From assembly GCF_026262575.1 (NCBI RefSeq), contig NZ_JAPKFL010000007.1, forward strand, positions 154,243 to 218,242: a DNA stretch of 64,000 nt. Direction: 5' to 3'. This document shows, piece by piece, positions 23,527 through 33,644 of the stretch (position 1 is its first letter; each line of letters starts with the position of its first letter). The DNA is from Streptomyces marinisediminis. Lineage in GTDB: Bacteria > Actinomycetota > Actinomycetes > Streptomycetales > Streptomycetaceae. The translations under genes and the position numbers were made by a program. The notes beneath the pieces are model-generated. The model had not been told where the DNA came from. It worked only from the letters and a program-made list of their open reading frames with translations, and made no database searches.

Positions 23527-24750
23527 ATGGACGGGGTCTCCCGGCGCAAGCTGCTCACGTGGGGCGCCGCCGCGACGGCGCTCGGAGTGGCCGGCTGCAC
23601 CCGGCCGTCGGAGGGCGACGCGCCGCCCGGCAAGGGCGCGTCGGGACCGGAGCCGAGTCCGAGCCCGACGGTGACGCCGATCGGGGACGGGTCGACGGCC
23701 GACACCGGGCCGCAGCCCAACCAGCCGCCCGCGCCGCGCCCCCTGGAGCCCGGCGAGCGGCCGCCCCAGTTCGTCGTCTTCTCCTGGGACGGCGCCGGAG
23801 AGGTGGGCAACGGGCTGTTCCCGCGCTTCCGGAAGGTCGCGCGGGACCACGGCGCGGCCATGACGTTCTTCCTCTCCGGCCTGTACCTGCTGCCCGAGAG
23901 CAAGCGGAACCTCTACGACCCGCCCGGCAACCCGCGCGGCGCCTCCGACATCGGCTACCTGGACGACGACAACATCCGCCGCACCCTGCAGAACCTGCGG
24001 GCGGCGTGGCTGGAGGGCCACGAGATAGGCACCCACTTCAACGGCCACTTCTGCGGCGGCAGCGGCTCCGTCGAGCACTGGACGCCGCGGCAGTGGCGCT
24101 CGGAGATCGAGCAGTCGGCGGCGTTCGTCAAGGAGTGGCGCACGAACACGGGCTTCACGGAGCTGGAGCCGCTGCCGTTCGACTACGACACGGAGCTCAT
24201 AGGCGGCCGCACGCCGTGCCTGCTCGGCCAGGAGAACCTGCTGCCGACGGCCGCCGAGCTCGGCTGGCGCTACGACGCCAGCTCCCCGGGCGGGCTCCAG
24301 GTCTGGCCCGCGAAGAAGCAGGGCGTGTGGGACCTGCCACTCCAGTCCGTGCCCTTCCCCGGGCGCTCGTTCGAGGTGCTGTCGATGGACTACAACATCC
24401 TCGCCAACCAGTCCAAGAACAGCACGCAGGGCCCCGTCGCGCACCACGCCGCGTGGCGCGAGGAGGCCGTCGGCGCCTTCACCCAGGGCTTCGAGCGCGC
24501 CTACGAGACCAACCGCGCACCCCTGTTCATCGGCAACCACTTCGAGGAGTGGAACGGCGGCATCTACATGGACGCCGTCGAGGAGGCCGTCAAGCACATG
24601 GCCGACGGCAGCCGGCGCGACGTGCGGCTGGTCTCCTTCCGCCAGCTCTGCGACTGGCTGGACGTCCAGGACGAGGCCGTCCTCACCAAGCTCCGCGCGC
24701 TGGGCGTGGGCCGGGAGCCCACCGGTGGCTGGACGTCCTACCTGTCCTGA
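23527..24750 (+). CDS. exported polysaccharide deacetylase-like lipoprotein
   Basis: A 407-residue protein. The N-terminus has a twin-arginine-type signal (SRRKLLTWGAAATALGVAGC) whose final Cys is a lipobox, so it is probably membrane-anchored outside the cell. A Pro/Ser/Thr linker follows to about residue 80. The domain opens VVFSWDGAGEVGNGLF and has GHEIGTHFNGHFCGG, resembling the Asp and the two His of carbohydrate esterase 4, and later FIGNHFEEWNGG. Substrate and even activity are uncertain because the CE4 motifs are diverged. Confidence 0.7.
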   Translation: MDGVSRRKLLTWGAAATALGVAGCTRPSEGDAPPGKGASGPEPSPSPTVTPIGDGSTADTGPQPNQPPAPRPLEPGERPPQFVVFSWDGAGEVGNGLFPRFRKVARDHGAAMTFFLSGLYLLPESKRNLYDPPGNPRGASDIGYLDDDNIRRTLQNLRAAWLEGHEIGTHFNGHFCGGSGSVEHWTPRQWRSEIEQSAAFVKEWRTNTGFTELEPLPFDYDTELIGGRTPCLLGQENLLPTAAELGWRYDASSPGGLQVWPAKKQGVWDLPLQSVPFPGRSFEVLSMDYNILANQSKNSTQGPVAHHAAWREEAVGAFTQGFERAYETNRAPLFIGNHFEEWNGGIYMDAVEEAVKHMADGSRRDVRLVSFRQLCDWLDVQDEAVLTKLRALGVGREPTGGWTSYLS

Positions 24751-24796
24751 GGAAAACCGTTTCCCTTTCGGCACCCGGACCCGTAAGGGTGCTGCC

Positions 24797-25333
24797 ATGA
24801 CGACGACCACCCCGCACGACCCACGACCCGTCCCCCCGCCGCACGCCGACGAACGCACCATGCTGGAGTCCTGGCTGGACTTCCACCGCGAGACGCTGGC
24901 GCTCAAGTGCCGCGGCGTCACCGACGCGCAGGCGCGGACGGCCAGCGTCGAGCCCTCCGCGCTCACCCTGCTCGGCCTCGTCCAGCACCTGGCCACCGTC
25001 GAGAGGCAGTGGTTCCGCGCGGTGCTGGCCGGAGAGGACGCGCCCCGGCTGTACGAGGGCGAGGGGGAGGGCTACGGCTTCACCCTCGTGGAGGGCCGCG
25101 GGCTGCCGGAGGCGCTGGCCGACTGGCGCGCGCAGATCGCCTACGCCCGCAAGGCGTGCGCCGCCCGCACGCTGGACGACGGCGGCACGGTGAGCGACCG
25201 GGCGGCCGAGGTGCTCGGCGCGTCCACGGTCAGCCTGCGGTGGATCTACCTGCACATGATCGAGGAGTACGCGCGCCACAACGGGCACGCGGACCTGGTG
25301 CGCGAGCGCGTCGACGGCGTCACCGGTTCCTGA
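24797..25333 (+). CDS. DinB family protein
   Basis: A 178-residue four-helix-bundle protein of the DinB/DUF664 superfamily. The three metal-ligand positions are visible in LLGLVQHLATVERQWF and in WIYLHMIEEYARHNGHADL near the C-terminus. Relatives include mycothiol-dependent enzymes and hydrolases of unknown substrate; mycothiol transferase activity is possible in this actinomycete. ATG 24797 has no ribosome site and lies shortly after TAAGGGT, so the message may be leaderless. Confidence 0.75.
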   Translation: MTTTTPHDPRPVPPPHADERTMLESWLDFHRETLALKCRGVTDAQARTASVEPSALTLLGLVQHLATVERQWFRAVLAGEDAPRLYEGEGEGYGFTLVEGRGLPEALADWRAQIAYARKACAARTLDDGGTVSDRAAEVLGASTVSLRWIYLHMIEEYARHNGHADLVRERVDGVTGS

Positions 25334-25357
25334 GCACCGGCGCCCGCCGCACCGGGC

Positions 25358-25393
25358 GCCCGCCGCCGGGCCGCGCGCGGCCCGGCGGCGGGC
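25358..25393. terminator. perfect 36-bp palindromic terminator
   Basis: GCCCGCCGCCGGGCCGCG is followed immediately by its exact reverse complement. It lies between the convergent DinB and ccsB genes and ends 2 bp before the ccsB stop. Confidence 0.7.
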
Positions 25394-25394
25394 G

Positions 25395-26501
25395 TCACAG
25401 ACCCGAGTAGGAGTGCAGCCCGGGCACCAGCATGTTCACGCCGTAGTAGTTGAACAGCCAGCAGGCGAACGCGGCGAGGGCCAGGTAGGCGGCCTTGCGG
25501 CCCTTCCACCCGGCGGTCGCGCGGGCGTGCAGGTAGCAGGCGTAGGCGGCCCAGGTGATGAAGGACCAGACCTCCTTGGGGTCCCAGCCCCAGTAGCGCC
25601 CCCACGCCGCCTCGGCCCAGATCGCCCCGGCGACGATGGTGAACGTCCAGAACGGGAAGACGGCCGCGTTGACCCGGTAGGCGAACTTGTCCAGCGACGC
25701 GGCGGACGGCAGCCGCTCCAGCACCGAGGTGGCGAACGCGCCCGGGCTCCCGCCCCGCTCCAGCTTCCCCTCGTACCGGTCGCGGAAGAGGTACAGCACC
25801 GTGCCGACGGCGCCGAGGTAGAACAGCGCGCCGCAGCCGATGGCCAGCGAGACGTGGATGACCAGCCAGAACGAGTCCAGCGCGGGCGGGAGCTGGTCGC
25901 TCTCGGTGTACAGGACGGTCGTGGCCAGGCCCAGGTCGAGCAGGACGGTGGTGACCAGCGGCAGGCCGATCCAGCGCACGTTCTTCCTGGCGACCACGAA
26001 GGCCAGGTAGGCGCCGACGGCCACCATCGAGAACGTCGTGGAGAACTCGTACATGTTCGCCCACGGCACGCGCTGGACGGACAGGCCGCGCGTGACGACA
26101 CCGGCGGCGTGGATCAGGAACGCCAGCACGGTGAGGGCGAGGGCGATGGTGCCGTAGAGGTCGCCCCGGGCGTCGCCGGCCGCCGCCCCGGGCCCGTCGG
26201 GCACGTCGGCGCGGGCACTGCCGGAGCGGGTGACGACCGCGGGCCTGTCCAGGACGGCGGTGCCGCCGCCCGCGGCGGCCCGCGCGGAGCCGCCGGCCGC
26301 CGCGCCCCGGCCCGCGGGGGCGGCCCCTGCGGACCGCGCGGGGCTCAGCGCCTCCGCCGTGCGGGCCACCCTGCTCCGCGAGCCGAAGACCCACTCGGCG
26401 ATGTGGCCGACGAAGGCCAGGACGTAGACGGCCATGGCGGAGTAGATCAGCACGGTGCTGAAGTCGGCCAAAGCCTGGTTGTTCGCCGCGGCGAGGTTCA
26501 C
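25395..26501 (-). CDS. ccsB: cytochrome c biogenesis protein CcsB (ResC/CcsA-type)
   Basis: A 368-residue polytopic membrane protein of System II cytochrome c maturation that presents heme for attachment. The tryptophan-rich WWD-type motif is WGWDPKEVWSFITW, with conserved His in VIHVSLAIGCGALFY and the terminal NYYGVNMLVPGLHSYSGL. Residues about 50-105 are an Ala/Gly-rich insert between helix 1 and the core. ATG 26501 overlaps the resB stop by 4 bp. Confidence 0.92.
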   Translation of the reverse strand: MNLAAANNQALADFSTVLIYSAMAVYVLAFVGHIAEWVFGSRSRVARTAEALSPARSAGAAPAGRGAAAGGSARAAAGGGTAVLDRPAVVTRSGSARADVPDGPGAAAGDARGDLYGTIALALTVLAFLIHAAGVVTRGLSVQRVPWANMYEFSTTFSMVAVGAYLAFVVARKNVRWIGLPLVTTVLLDLGLATTVLYTESDQLPPALDSFWLVIHVSLAIGCGALFYLGAVGTVLYLFRDRYEGKLERGGSPGAFATSVLERLPSAASLDKFAYRVNAAVFPFWTFTIVAGAIWAEAAWGRYWGWDPKEVWSFITWAAYACYLHARATAGWKGRKAAYLALAAFACWLFNYYGVNMLVPGLHSYSGL

Positions 26502-28480
26502 GGTTCGCTCCTTGGGCGCTCATCGGCGGGCTGGGCGGGGACGGTGCGCGGCGCCGCACCGGCGGCGTCGGACGCCGGGTCGGCGGCGTCGGCACCGGCG
26601 GCGGCACCGGACTCGGCGGCGTCGTCGGCGTCGGAGGCGGAGGCGGCGGCGGAGGCGGAGGCGGCGGACGCCTCGCCACGGGCGTCGGACCCGGCCTCCA
26701 GCACGGCGTCGGACCCGGCGTCGGACCGGGCCGCGCGGGCGGTCAGGCGCTCGGCGAGCGTGCCGAGCTCCTCCGGGAGCCGGGCGGACTCGCTGCGGCC
26801 CAGCCCGGCCAGCTCGACCACGGTGCGCCCGTCGGCTCCCGCCCGGGCGCGCACCCACACGCGCCGCCGCTGGATGAACAGCGAGGCGGCCAGCCCCGCG
26901 ATCGCGGCGAGGGCACCGCCCAGGGCCCAGCCCGTCGCGGGCTTCTCGGAGATCTGGAAGGACGCCCAGCGCTCGATGCGCTCGAACTTCAGCGTCCCGG
27001 CGCCGTCCGGCAGTTCCAGCGACTCGCCGGGCAGCAGTGCTTTGCGCAGGATGTCGCCGCTCTCGTCCTGGAACGGCTCCATGTTGGTGTCGTCGAGCTG
27101 GTAGACGCTCTGCGGGAGGCCCGCGTCCACGCCGAGGTCGCCGTGGTAGGCGGACAGCGAGAGCACCGGGTAGTTGAGCGCGGGGAAGGTCGAGTGCGGG
27201 CCGCGCCGGTCGTCGATGCCGAAGGTGGGCGTGAACAGGCCGATGAAGCCGAGCTGGTCGGGCTCGCCGTCGGCGTCGCGGTAGTCGGTGACCTTGATGA
27301 CGCCCTGCGCGGTGCCGTTGTCGTCCTGCGGGATGAACGGGACGGGCCCGCGGTAGGCCAGCTCGCCCTGCCCGTCGCGGACGGTGACGACGGGGGCGTA
27401 GCCGTGGTTGAGCAGGTGCACGCGCGAGTCGCCGATGGCCAGCGGCTTGTTGACCTCGATGGTGTCCTGGTGCTCCGCCCCGTCGAGGCTGTCCCAGTAG
27501 GAGACGTCGGCGCGGAAGTCGCGCGGCGTGCCCTTCTGCGGCCCGGACGGCTCGAAGGCGGAGTGGAACTCCTCCAGGGTGAAGCCGAAGGTGCCCAGGT
27601 CCTCGTAGTCGTAGAAGGGGCCGGAGCGGATGTCGTCGTACTGGGTCAGCGTGTTGCTGAACGAGTGGCCCTGGACGACGAGCTTGCCGCCCTCGACGTA
27701 CCAGAGCTGCCCGACGGCGAAGGCCACCAGCATGACGATGAGCGCCAGGTGGAAGACGAGGTTGCCGGCTTCCCGCAGGTACCCCTTCTCGGCGGCGACG
27801 GAGTCCGCGCCGCCGTCCCCGCCCGCGACGCGGAACCGCCTGCCGCGCAGCAGGCCGCGCGCGGCGTCCAGCACCTCCTCGGGCGGGGCGTCGGTGTGCC
27901 AGGTGGCGTGGGCGGGCATCCGGTCCAGGCGGCGCGGCGCGCGCGGCGGGCGGGAGCGGAGCTGGCCCACGAACTGCCAGGTGCGCGGCACGATGCAGCC
28001 GATGAGCGAGACGAACAGCAGCAGGTAGATCGCGGAGAACCACACCGAGCTGTAGACGTCGAAGAGCTGGAGCGCCTCGTAGACGTCCGCGAGCGTGGGG
28101 TTGTTCTCCTTGAACTCGGCCACCTGGAACTCGTCGACGCCGTTCTGCGGGATGAGCGACCCGGGGACGGCGCCCAGGGAGAGCAGCAGGAGCAGCAGCA
28201 GCGCCACGCGCATGGACGTGAGCTGGCGCCAGAACCAGCGGGCCCAGCCCAGGACGCCGATCCCGGCGGCGCCCCGCTCACCGGCGCCGCCCGTGGGCTC
28301 CTCGGCGGGGGTCGTCGTCAGCTCGGCCCGGGCCGCGCGCGCGTCGGCGTCGGCCGCGCGCGCGTCGGCCGCGCCCGCCTCGGTCCCGCGCGCCTCAGCC
28401 GCGCCCGCCTCACCGTCGGCCACGCCCGCCCGGGCGTCCTCGCCGCGCGTGCCGACGTCGGTGCTGTCCACGTGACTCAT
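26498..28480 (-). CDS. resB: cytochrome c biogenesis protein ResB
   Basis: A 660-residue partner of CcsB in the heme lyase complex. Features: a 70-residue Ala/Glu-rich N-terminus, helices near LTSMRVALLLLLLLSLGAVP and FSAIYLLLFVSLIGCIVPR, a third at LIVMLVAFAVGQL, a long extracytoplasmic domain and a last helix at WALGGALAAIAGLAASLFIQ. The C-terminal 100 residues are low-complexity Ala/Ser/Asp repeats (GSDA, SASAAASASDADD). It ends in a 4-bp overlap with ccsB and starts 4 bp after the ccdA stop codon. Confidence 0.9.
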   Translation of the reverse strand: MSHVDSTDVGTRGEDARAGVADGEAGAAEARGTEAGAADARAADADARAARAELTTTPAEEPTGGAGERGAAGIGVLGWARWFWRQLTSMRVALLLLLLLSLGAVPGSLIPQNGVDEFQVAEFKENNPTLADVYEALQLFDVYSSVWFSAIYLLLFVSLIGCIVPRTWQFVGQLRSRPPRAPRRLDRMPAHATWHTDAPPEEVLDAARGLLRGRRFRVAGGDGGADSVAAEKGYLREAGNLVFHLALIVMLVAFAVGQLWYVEGGKLVVQGHSFSNTLTQYDDIRSGPFYDYEDLGTFGFTLEEFHSAFEPSGPQKGTPRDFRADVSYWDSLDGAEHQDTIEVNKPLAIGDSRVHLLNHGYAPVVTVRDGQGELAYRGPVPFIPQDDNGTAQGVIKVTDYRDADGEPDQLGFIGLFTPTFGIDDRRGPHSTFPALNYPVLSLSAYHGDLGVDAGLPQSVYQLDDTNMEPFQDESGDILRKALLPGESLELPDGAGTLKFERIERWASFQISEKPATGWALGGALAAIAGLAASLFIQRRRVWVRARAGADGRTVVELAGLGRSESARLPEELGTLAERLTARAARSDAGSDAVLEAGSDARGEASAASASAAASASDADDAAESGAAAGADAADPASDAAGAAPRTVPAQPADERPRSEP

Positions 28481-28483
28481 GCC

Positions 28484-29248
28484 TCAGATCCCCACGGTGA
28501 AGTCCGCGGACCACACCTGCAGCTTGTAGACGATCTCGTTCCAGATCCCCGTGACCAGCAGCACGCCCACCGCGACGAGCAGCCCGCCGCCGACGCGCAT
28601 CACCCAGGCGTAGTGCCGCTTGACCCAGCCGAAAGCTCCCAGCGCCCGCCGGAAGGCGAGCGCCGCGACGACGAACGGCAGGCCAAGACCGAGGCAGAAC
28701 ACCACCATGAGCAGCGCGCCCCGGCCCGCGCTGGCCTCGTTGTAGGCCAGCGCGTTGACGGCCGCGAGCGTCGGCCCGATGCACGGCGTCCAGCCCAGGC
28801 CGAACAGCAGGCCCAGCACCGGGGCGCCCAGCAGGCCCACGGTGGGTTTGCGGTGGATGCGGAACTCGCGCTGCCGCAGCCAGGGCAGCGCGCCCATGAA
28901 GGACAGCCCGAGCACGATGACGAAGACGCCCAGCACCCGGGTGATCGTCTCCTGGTACATCAGCAGGTGGTCACCGACGTAGCCGAAGGCGGCCCCCGTG
29001 GAGACGAAGACGGCGGTGAAGCCGAGCACGAACAGCAGCGCGCCGCCCACCATCCGGCCGCGCCGCGCCTCGGCCAGATCGGAGCCGCCCACGCCGGTGA
29101 CGTAGGAGAGGTAGCCCGGCACGAGCGGCAGCACGCACGGGGAGAAGAAGGAGACCAGGCCCGCGAGGAGCGCGATCGGCAGCGCGAGCAGCAGGGCCCC
29201 GGACAGGACGGTGTCGTTGGTGTCCGTGACGGCGGCGAGCAGGTTCAT
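28484..29248 (-). CDS. ccdA: cytochrome c biogenesis thiol-disulfide transporter CcdA
   Basis: A 254-residue membrane protein with six helices. It carries the two redox Cys that pass electrons from cytoplasmic thioredoxin outward: FFSPCVLPLVPGYL in helix 1 and GLGWTPCIGPTLAA in helix 4. It keeps apocytochrome c and ResA reduced. Located between resA and resB in the same direction, forming the standard ResA-CcdA-ResB-CcsB set. Confidence 0.92.
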   Translation of the reverse strand: MNLLAAVTDTNDTVLSGALLLALPIALLAGLVSFFSPCVLPLVPGYLSYVTGVGGSDLAEARRGRMVGGALLFVLGFTAVFVSTGAAFGYVGDHLLMYQETITRVLGVFVIVLGLSFMGALPWLRQREFRIHRKPTVGLLGAPVLGLLFGLGWTPCIGPTLAAVNALAYNEASAGRGALLMVVFCLGLGLPFVVAALAFRRALGAFGWVKRHYAWVMRVGGGLLVAVGVLLVTGIWNEIVYKLQVWSADFTVGI

Positions 29249-29260
29249 GGGTGACCCCGC

Positions 29261-29872
29261 TCACTTCTCCGCGAGGACCGGCTCGATGATGCCGCGCAGG
29301 TCCTCTTCCGAGAGCGGCTTCAGCGCGCGCACCGCGATCCGCCCCTCCCGGTCGATGACCAGCGTGGACGGGATGGCTCTGGGGTTCAGGTTGCCCTTGG
29401 GGAAGTGGAGGACCATCTTGCCGCTGGGGTCGAAGAAGCTCGGGTACTCGATGCCGTAGCCCTCGTCGTACTTCCTGGCCATGACGACGTCGAGGTCCCG
29501 GGTGTTGATGCCGACGAACTCCACGCCGTCGTCCTTGAGCTCCTTGGAGACCTCGGCGAAGTGGGGGGCCTCGGCTCGGCAGGGCGGGCACCACGAGCCC
29601 CACACGTTCATGACGACCACCTTGCCCCGGTAGTCGGTGAGCTTCAGCTCCTGGCCGTGCAGGTCCTCGCCGACGAGGTCGGGGGCCTTGGGGCGCTGGT
29701 CCTCGGGCAGCGTGCTGATCTCGCCGGTGCCCTGCACGTAGTTCGTTCCGTTGCCGGAGGAGACGTCGTCACCCTCGCAGGCGGTCAGCAGGAGAGTCCC
29801 GGCCACGGCGGCGGCCAGCGGGGTGGCAACGCGGCGTGTGAAGCGGCCCCGGAGGGCGCGGCGGATGCTCAT
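29261..29872 (-). CDS. resA: TlpA/ResA-like thioredoxin lipoprotein
   Basis: A 203-residue membrane-anchored thiol-disulfide oxidoreductase. A signal peptide with lipobox LLLTAC is followed at about residue 105 by the thioredoxin-fold active site WGSWCPPCRAEAP. It also has a GINTRDLDVVMARKY segment and the cis-Pro loop AIPSTLVIDREG. It reduces the CXXCH cysteines of apocytochromes c outside the membrane, receiving electrons from CcdA. ATG 29872 starts the basic n-region (SIRRALRGRFTRR). Confidence 0.9.
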   Translation of the reverse strand: MSIRRALRGRFTRRVATPLAAAVAGTLLLTACEGDDVSSGNGTNYVQGTGEISTLPEDQRPKAPDLVGEDLHGQELKLTDYRGKVVVMNVWGSWCPPCRAEAPHFAEVSKELKDDGVEFVGINTRDLDVVMARKYDEGYGIEYPSFFDPSGKMVLHFPKGNLNPRAIPSTLVIDREGRIAVRALKPLSEEDLRGIIEPVLAEK

Positions 29873-29939
29873 GTGAAAAGTTTCGCATGAGCGCCCGGGG
29901 GGTATTCCGCGCCCCCCTTGTCCCGAACGTCCGCCCTGT

Positions 29940-30692
29940 TCAGGCCGGTCTTCCACCGGTTCGCCACGGCTTGCGCGACGGGCGCGACGGGCGGGGCTTG
30001 GGCTGCCGGGCGGAACCGGCGCGCAGGTGCGGCGGCACCAGGTCCAGCGCGGGCTCGGCGTAGGAGACGGACACGATCGTGTCGCCCACGTAGGTGAAGC
30101 TCGTCAGCGAGGCGAGCGTGCACTCGCGGCTGCGCGGGTCGTGCCACAGGCGGCGGCGCTCGACGAAGCTGCGCACGGTCCAGATCGGGAGCTGGTGGCT
30201 GACGCAGACCGCCTCCCGGCCCCGGGCGGCGTCCTTGGCGGCGTCCAGCGCGGCGGACATCCGCACCACCTGCTCGACGTACGGCTCGCCCCAGGACGGC
30301 TTGAACGGGTTGCGCAGGTGGCGCCAGTTCCCCGGGCGGCGCAGGGCGCCGTCGCCGACGCCGAACGTCTTGCCCTGGAAGAAGTTGCCCGCCTCGACCA
30401 GCCGCTCGTCGGTGGCCACGTCCACGCCGTGCGCCTTGGCGACCGGCTGCGCCGACTCCTGCGCCCGCTCCAGCGGCGAGGCGACGACGTGCGCGATGTC
30501 GTTGCCGTCGAGCGCGTCGGCCACCCGGTCGGCCATCCGGCGGCCCAGCTCGGACAGGTGGTAGCCGGGCAGGCGGCCGTAGAGGATGCCCTCGGGGTTC
30601 TCCACCTCGCCGTGGCGCATCAGGTGGACGACCGTGACCGTCTTGTCGCGCCGCACCGCGTCGCCCCGGACGGCGTCGTGCGTCCCGCTCAT
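29940..30692 (-). CDS. histidine phosphatase family protein
   Basis: A 250-residue phosphoglycerate-mutase-like phosphatase. The catalytic RHG motif is in [13 protein letters not shown] (about residue 26), with [15 protein letters not shown] and a second His in [16 protein letters not shown]. The last 30 residues are basic ([14 protein letters not shown]). It lies between resA and hemL; the ATGA overlap with the hemL stop suggests co-translation. Its substrate cannot be read from sequence. Confidence 0.87.
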   Translation of the reverse strand: MSGTHDAVRGDAVRRDKTVTVVHLMRHGEVENPEGILYGRLPGYHLSELGRRMADRVADALDGNDIAHVVASPLERAQESAQPVAKAHGVDVATDERLVEAGNFFQGKTFGVGDGALRRPGNWRHLRNPFKPSWGEPYVEQVVRMSAALDAAKDAARGREAVCVSHQLPIWTVRSFVERRRLWHDPRSRECTLASLTSFTYVGDTIVSVSYAEPALDLVPPHLRAGSARQPKPRPSRPSRKPWRTGGRPA

Positions 30693-32008
30693 GCCGCGAC
30701 CGCCCGGGCCGCGGCGCGGGCGGCGGCGGGCAGCGCGGCGGCGACGCGCTCGATCGCCCGCTCGTCGTGCGCGGTGGACACGAACCAGGACTCGAAGGCC
30801 GACGGCGGCAGGTACACCCCGGCCGAGAGCATCGCGTGGAAGAACGCGGTGTAGCGGAACGTCTCCTGGGCGCGGGCCCGCTCGTAGTCGGTGACCAGCT
30901 CGTCGGTGAAGAAGACGGAGAACATGTTCCCCGCGCGCTGCACCCGGTGGGCGACGCCCTCCCCGGCCAGCGCCTCGGTGACGAGCCCGCGCAGGGTGGC
31001 GGCCGTCTCGTCCAGCCGCGCGTAGGCCGCCTCGTCGAGCTGGCGGAGCTGCGCGACGCCGGCCGCGGTGGCCACCGGGTTACCGGAGAGCGTCCCCGCC
31101 TGGTAGACCGGGCCCGCCGGGGCGAGCGCGGCCATCACGTCGGCCCGGCCGCCGAACGCCGCGGCGGGGAAGCCGCCGCCCATGACCTTGCCGAAGGTCA
31201 TCAGGTCCGGGGTGACGCCGTCGAGGCCGAACCAGCCGGCCGGGGAGACGCGGAAGCCGGTCATCACCTCGTCGGAGACGTAGAGGGCGCCGTGCTCGGC
31301 GCACAGCTCCCTGAGCCCGGCGTTGAACCCCTCGGCGGGCGGCACGACGCCCATGTTGCCGGGCGAGGCCTCGGTGATGACGCAGGCGATCTGGTCCGGG
31401 TGCGCGGCGAACGCGGCCCGCACCGCCGCCAGGTCGTTGTACGGCAGCACCAGCGTCTCGCCCGCCTGCGCGCCGGTGACCCCCGGGGTGTCGGGGAGCG
31501 CGAAGGTGGCGACGCCCGAGCCCGCCGCGGCCAGCAGGGCGTCCACGTGGCCGTGGTAGCAGCCCGCGAACTTGATCACCTTGGCGCGGCCGGTGAAGCC
31601 GCGCGCGAGCCGGATCGCGGACATCGTCGCCTCGGTGCCCGAGGACACCAGCCGCACTTGCTCCACGGGCGCGACGCGGGCGACGATCTCCTCGGCCAGC
31701 TCCACCTCGCCCTCGCCCGGCGTGCCGAAGGACGTGCCGCGCTCCACCGCGGCGCGCACGGCGTCCAGGACGGCCGGGTGCCGGTGCCCGAGGATCATCG
31801 GCCCCCAGGAGCAGACGAGGTCGACGTACTCGCGGCCGTCCGCGTCCGTCAGGTACGGACCGGAACCCGAGGTCATGAACCGCGGGGTGCCGCCGACGGC
31901 CCCGAAGGCCCGTACCGGGGAGTTCACACCACCCGGCGTCACGACGGCCGCACGGTCGAAGAGGGACTGCGATACTGGTGCTTCGTACGGATAGCTCACG
32001 CAAGCCAT
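30689..32008 (-). CDS. hemL: glutamate-1-semialdehyde 2,1-aminomutase
   Basis: A 439-residue PLP enzyme that converts glutamate-1-semialdehyde to 5-aminolevulinate, the step after HemA in tetrapyrrole synthesis. Signatures: [16 protein letters not shown] near the N-terminus, [49 protein letters not shown] and the PLP lysine in [21 protein letters not shown] 32008 or GTG 31999 may be the start; neither has a clear ribosome site. Downstream and coupled is the histidine phosphatase. Confidence 0.93.
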   Translation of the reverse strand: MACVSYPYEAPVSQSLFDRAAVVTPGGVNSPVRAFGAVGGTPRFMTSGSGPYLTDADGREYVDLVCSWGPMILGHRHPAVLDAVRAAVERGTSFGTPGEGEVELAEEIVARVAPVEQVRLVSSGTEATMSAIRLARGFTGRAKVIKFAGCYHGHVDALLAAAGSGVATFALPDTPGVTGAQAGETLVLPYNDLAAVRAAFAAHPDQIACVITEASPGNMGVVPPAEGFNAGLRELCAEHGALYVSDEVMTGFRVSPAGWFGLDGVTPDLMTFGKVMGGGFPAAAFGGRADVMAALAPAGPVYQAGTLSGNPVATAAGVAQLRQLDEAAYARLDETAATLRGLVTEALAGEGVAHRVQRAGNMFSVFFTDELVTDYERARAQETFRYTAFFHAMLSAGVYLPPSAFESWFVSTAHDERAIERVAAALPAAARAAARAVAA

Positions 32009-32125
32009 GGTGACAGAGCTTCGCGCGCTTGTGCGGCCGGGCGTTTCACCGGCCGTGGGCGGGGGAGGTCTCTGAGACGATGATCGGGTCAGCGCGGCGA
32101 GGGCCGCGCACAGTCGGGTGGTGAC

Positions 32126-32677
32126 ATGCAGCGCGGAGGCGGACCTGGCGAGGGTCCCGGGGACCTCGAACCGGAACGCGTACCACGGGGCCGGCACCGC
32201 GGCGATGCGGCGGAGAGCGAGAGCGTCAGGGGTGGCGGCCGCGTGGAGGTGACGTACAAGTACTTCGGCGCTCCGAACGGCGCCACGGCGGCGCGCGTGC
32301 CCCTGTCGATGCGGCCCGAGGAGCTGGGCGGGGACGAGCTGGGCCAGGGCATGTTCACACGCATCAAGCCGGAGACGGTGGCCGCGATGGTCCTCACCGG
32401 CATCGAGGGGATACCCCTGCACCGCGTCCCCCCGCTCGAACTGGTCGTGCTGCACCCGGACTACGCGGTGGTCAAGCTGCCGATGACGGTGGTCGACCCC
32501 CTGCGCGGCGTCGGCGAGGAGTCCGTGGGCGCCGCCGCGTTCATCTGGTCCACCGTTCCCGAACGCGGCGGCCTCCGCGACGCGTTCGACGTCTACCGGC
32601 TGCTGCACGAGTGGCAGGACTTCAGCCACCGCCTCCACGAAGCCGGCCACGAGGCCTACTGCCTCGTCTGGCCCTGA
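32126..32677 (+). CDS. conserved hypothetical protein
   Basis: A 183-residue cytoplasmic protein with no family I can name. The well-ordered part begins at about residue 40 ([19 protein letters not shown]), then [38 protein letters not shown] and a C-terminal [20 protein letters not shown] helix. The first 39 residues are Gly/Glu/Arg-rich, and GTG 32243 is a credible alternative start (144 aa). It is divergent from hemL. Confidence 0.6.
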   Translation: MQRGGGPGEGPGDLEPERVPRGRHRGDAAESESVRGGGRVEVTYKYFGAPNGATAARVPLSMRPEELGGDELGQGMFTRIKPETVAAMVLTGIEGIPLHRVPPLELVVLHPDYAVVKLPMTVVDPLRGVGEESVGAAAFIWSTVPERGGLRDAFDVYRLLHEWQDFSHRLHEAGHEAYCLVWP

Positions 32678-32744
32678 CGCCAAGTCAGACGGCTCTGGCG
32701 CGGAGCCGGTCGGACCCGGCGCGGGCGGGGCATACTGGGTGGTG

Positions 32745-33146
32745 ATGACGTGGGTGCGGCGTGGGGCAGGGGCGTTGGTCGGCTGCGTGATCGGCGTGGC
32801 GGGCGGCGCCGGGTGTGCGACGGTGCCGCTGGAGACGGCGGCGCCCTCCGCCGGACCGGCGCCGTCGCCCACCGCGTCGGAGAGCGGGTGGGACCCGGGG
32901 CCGGCGCTGAGCGAGCCGGTGCCCTACGCCAGTTACCTCGCCGCGCACGGCTCCGCCGCGCCCGACCCGGCGCCGCACGAGCCGGGCGCCCGCCACACCG
33001 CCCGGGCCGGGGCCGTCCTGCCGGGCGAGCGGTGCTCCGGCGGGGCCGGGGCCGTGCCCGCGGCGGACGGGGGCACGCTGTGGTGCCTCGACGGCACCTG
33101 GCAGGAGCCGGACGGAACGTTCCTGGCCCCGCTGCCGCCGCGCTGA
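32745..33146 (+). CDS. small exported protein, possible lipoprotein
   Basis: 133 residues. A signal-like N-terminus ([21 protein letters not shown]) ends in a Cys that only loosely fits a lipobox; the rest is Pro/Ala/Gly-rich with two Cys ([22 protein letters not shown]). CATACT at 32731-32736 could be a -10 element giving a leaderless mRNA starting at GTG 32742 or ATG 32745. Function unknown. Confidence 0.55.
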   Translation: MTWVRRGAGALVGCVIGVAGGAGCATVPLETAAPSAGPAPSPTASESGWDPGPALSEPVPYASYLAAHGSAAPDPAPHEPGARHTARAGAVLPGERCSGGAGAVPAADGGTLWCLDGTWQEPDGTFLAPLPPR

Positions 33147-33159
33147 GCGCCGGGCCGCG

Positions 33160-33567
33160 CTAGCGCAGGCGCAGCCGCACCTCGACCTCGTGCTCCCCGG
33201 GCGAGGTGCCGTGGTCCTCGGCGTCGAACGCGGCCGTCAGCACCCTCTTCACCTGTCCCACGGGCTCCGCGGGGCCGTCGAGGTCGACGTCCACCGGCTC
33301 GGACAGCGCGCTCGGCGCCGCCGTCGCGCCGGAGGAGCCGCGGCGGGTGTCGACCTCGGCGGACCACACCATGTGGCCGCCGTGGGCGCCGCCGTCCCCG
33401 CCGTCACCGTCGCCGCCCGCGTCCCGACCCAGCGCCTCCCGGCCCGCGGGCAGCAGTCCGGCGGGAAACGCGCTCTCCAGCGCACCGAACACCGTGCCCG
33501 CCGCCGCACGGCCGCAGCCGCTGACGTGGACCCCGACGTGGTACGCGTCCTCAGGCACACTCGTCAT
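33160..33567 (-). CDS. conserved hypothetical protein
   Basis: A 135-residue protein without a recognised domain. It opens with DAYHVGVHVSGCGRAAAGTV, contains a glycine/aspartate run (RDAGGDGDGGDGGAHGGHM) and ends in a beta-rich part (VKRVLTAAFDAEDHGTSPGE, EVEVRLRLR). ATG 33567 is the first reasonable start after the divergent-free gap to 33645. It is convergent with the exported protein gene at 32745, 13 bp apart. Confidence 0.5.
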   Translation of the reverse strand: MTSVPEDAYHVGVHVSGCGRAAAGTVFGALESAFPAGLLPAGREALGRDAGGDGDGGDGGAHGGHMVWSAEVDTRRGSSGATAAPSALSEPVDVDLDGPAEPVGQVKRVLTAAFDAEDHGTSPGEHEVEVRLRLR

Positions 33568-33644
33568 CCTTCGACCGTACGCCTCCCGCGCCGCCCGGGC
33601 ACGCCCGGCTCCCCGGGCGCGGCGGCCCCGCCCGGCGGCCGGGC

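Noticed and set aside
32009..32125. Riboswitch or attenuator upstream of hemL
   Set aside because: The gap is short and shows no conserved aptamer elements; it is shared with a divergent gene.
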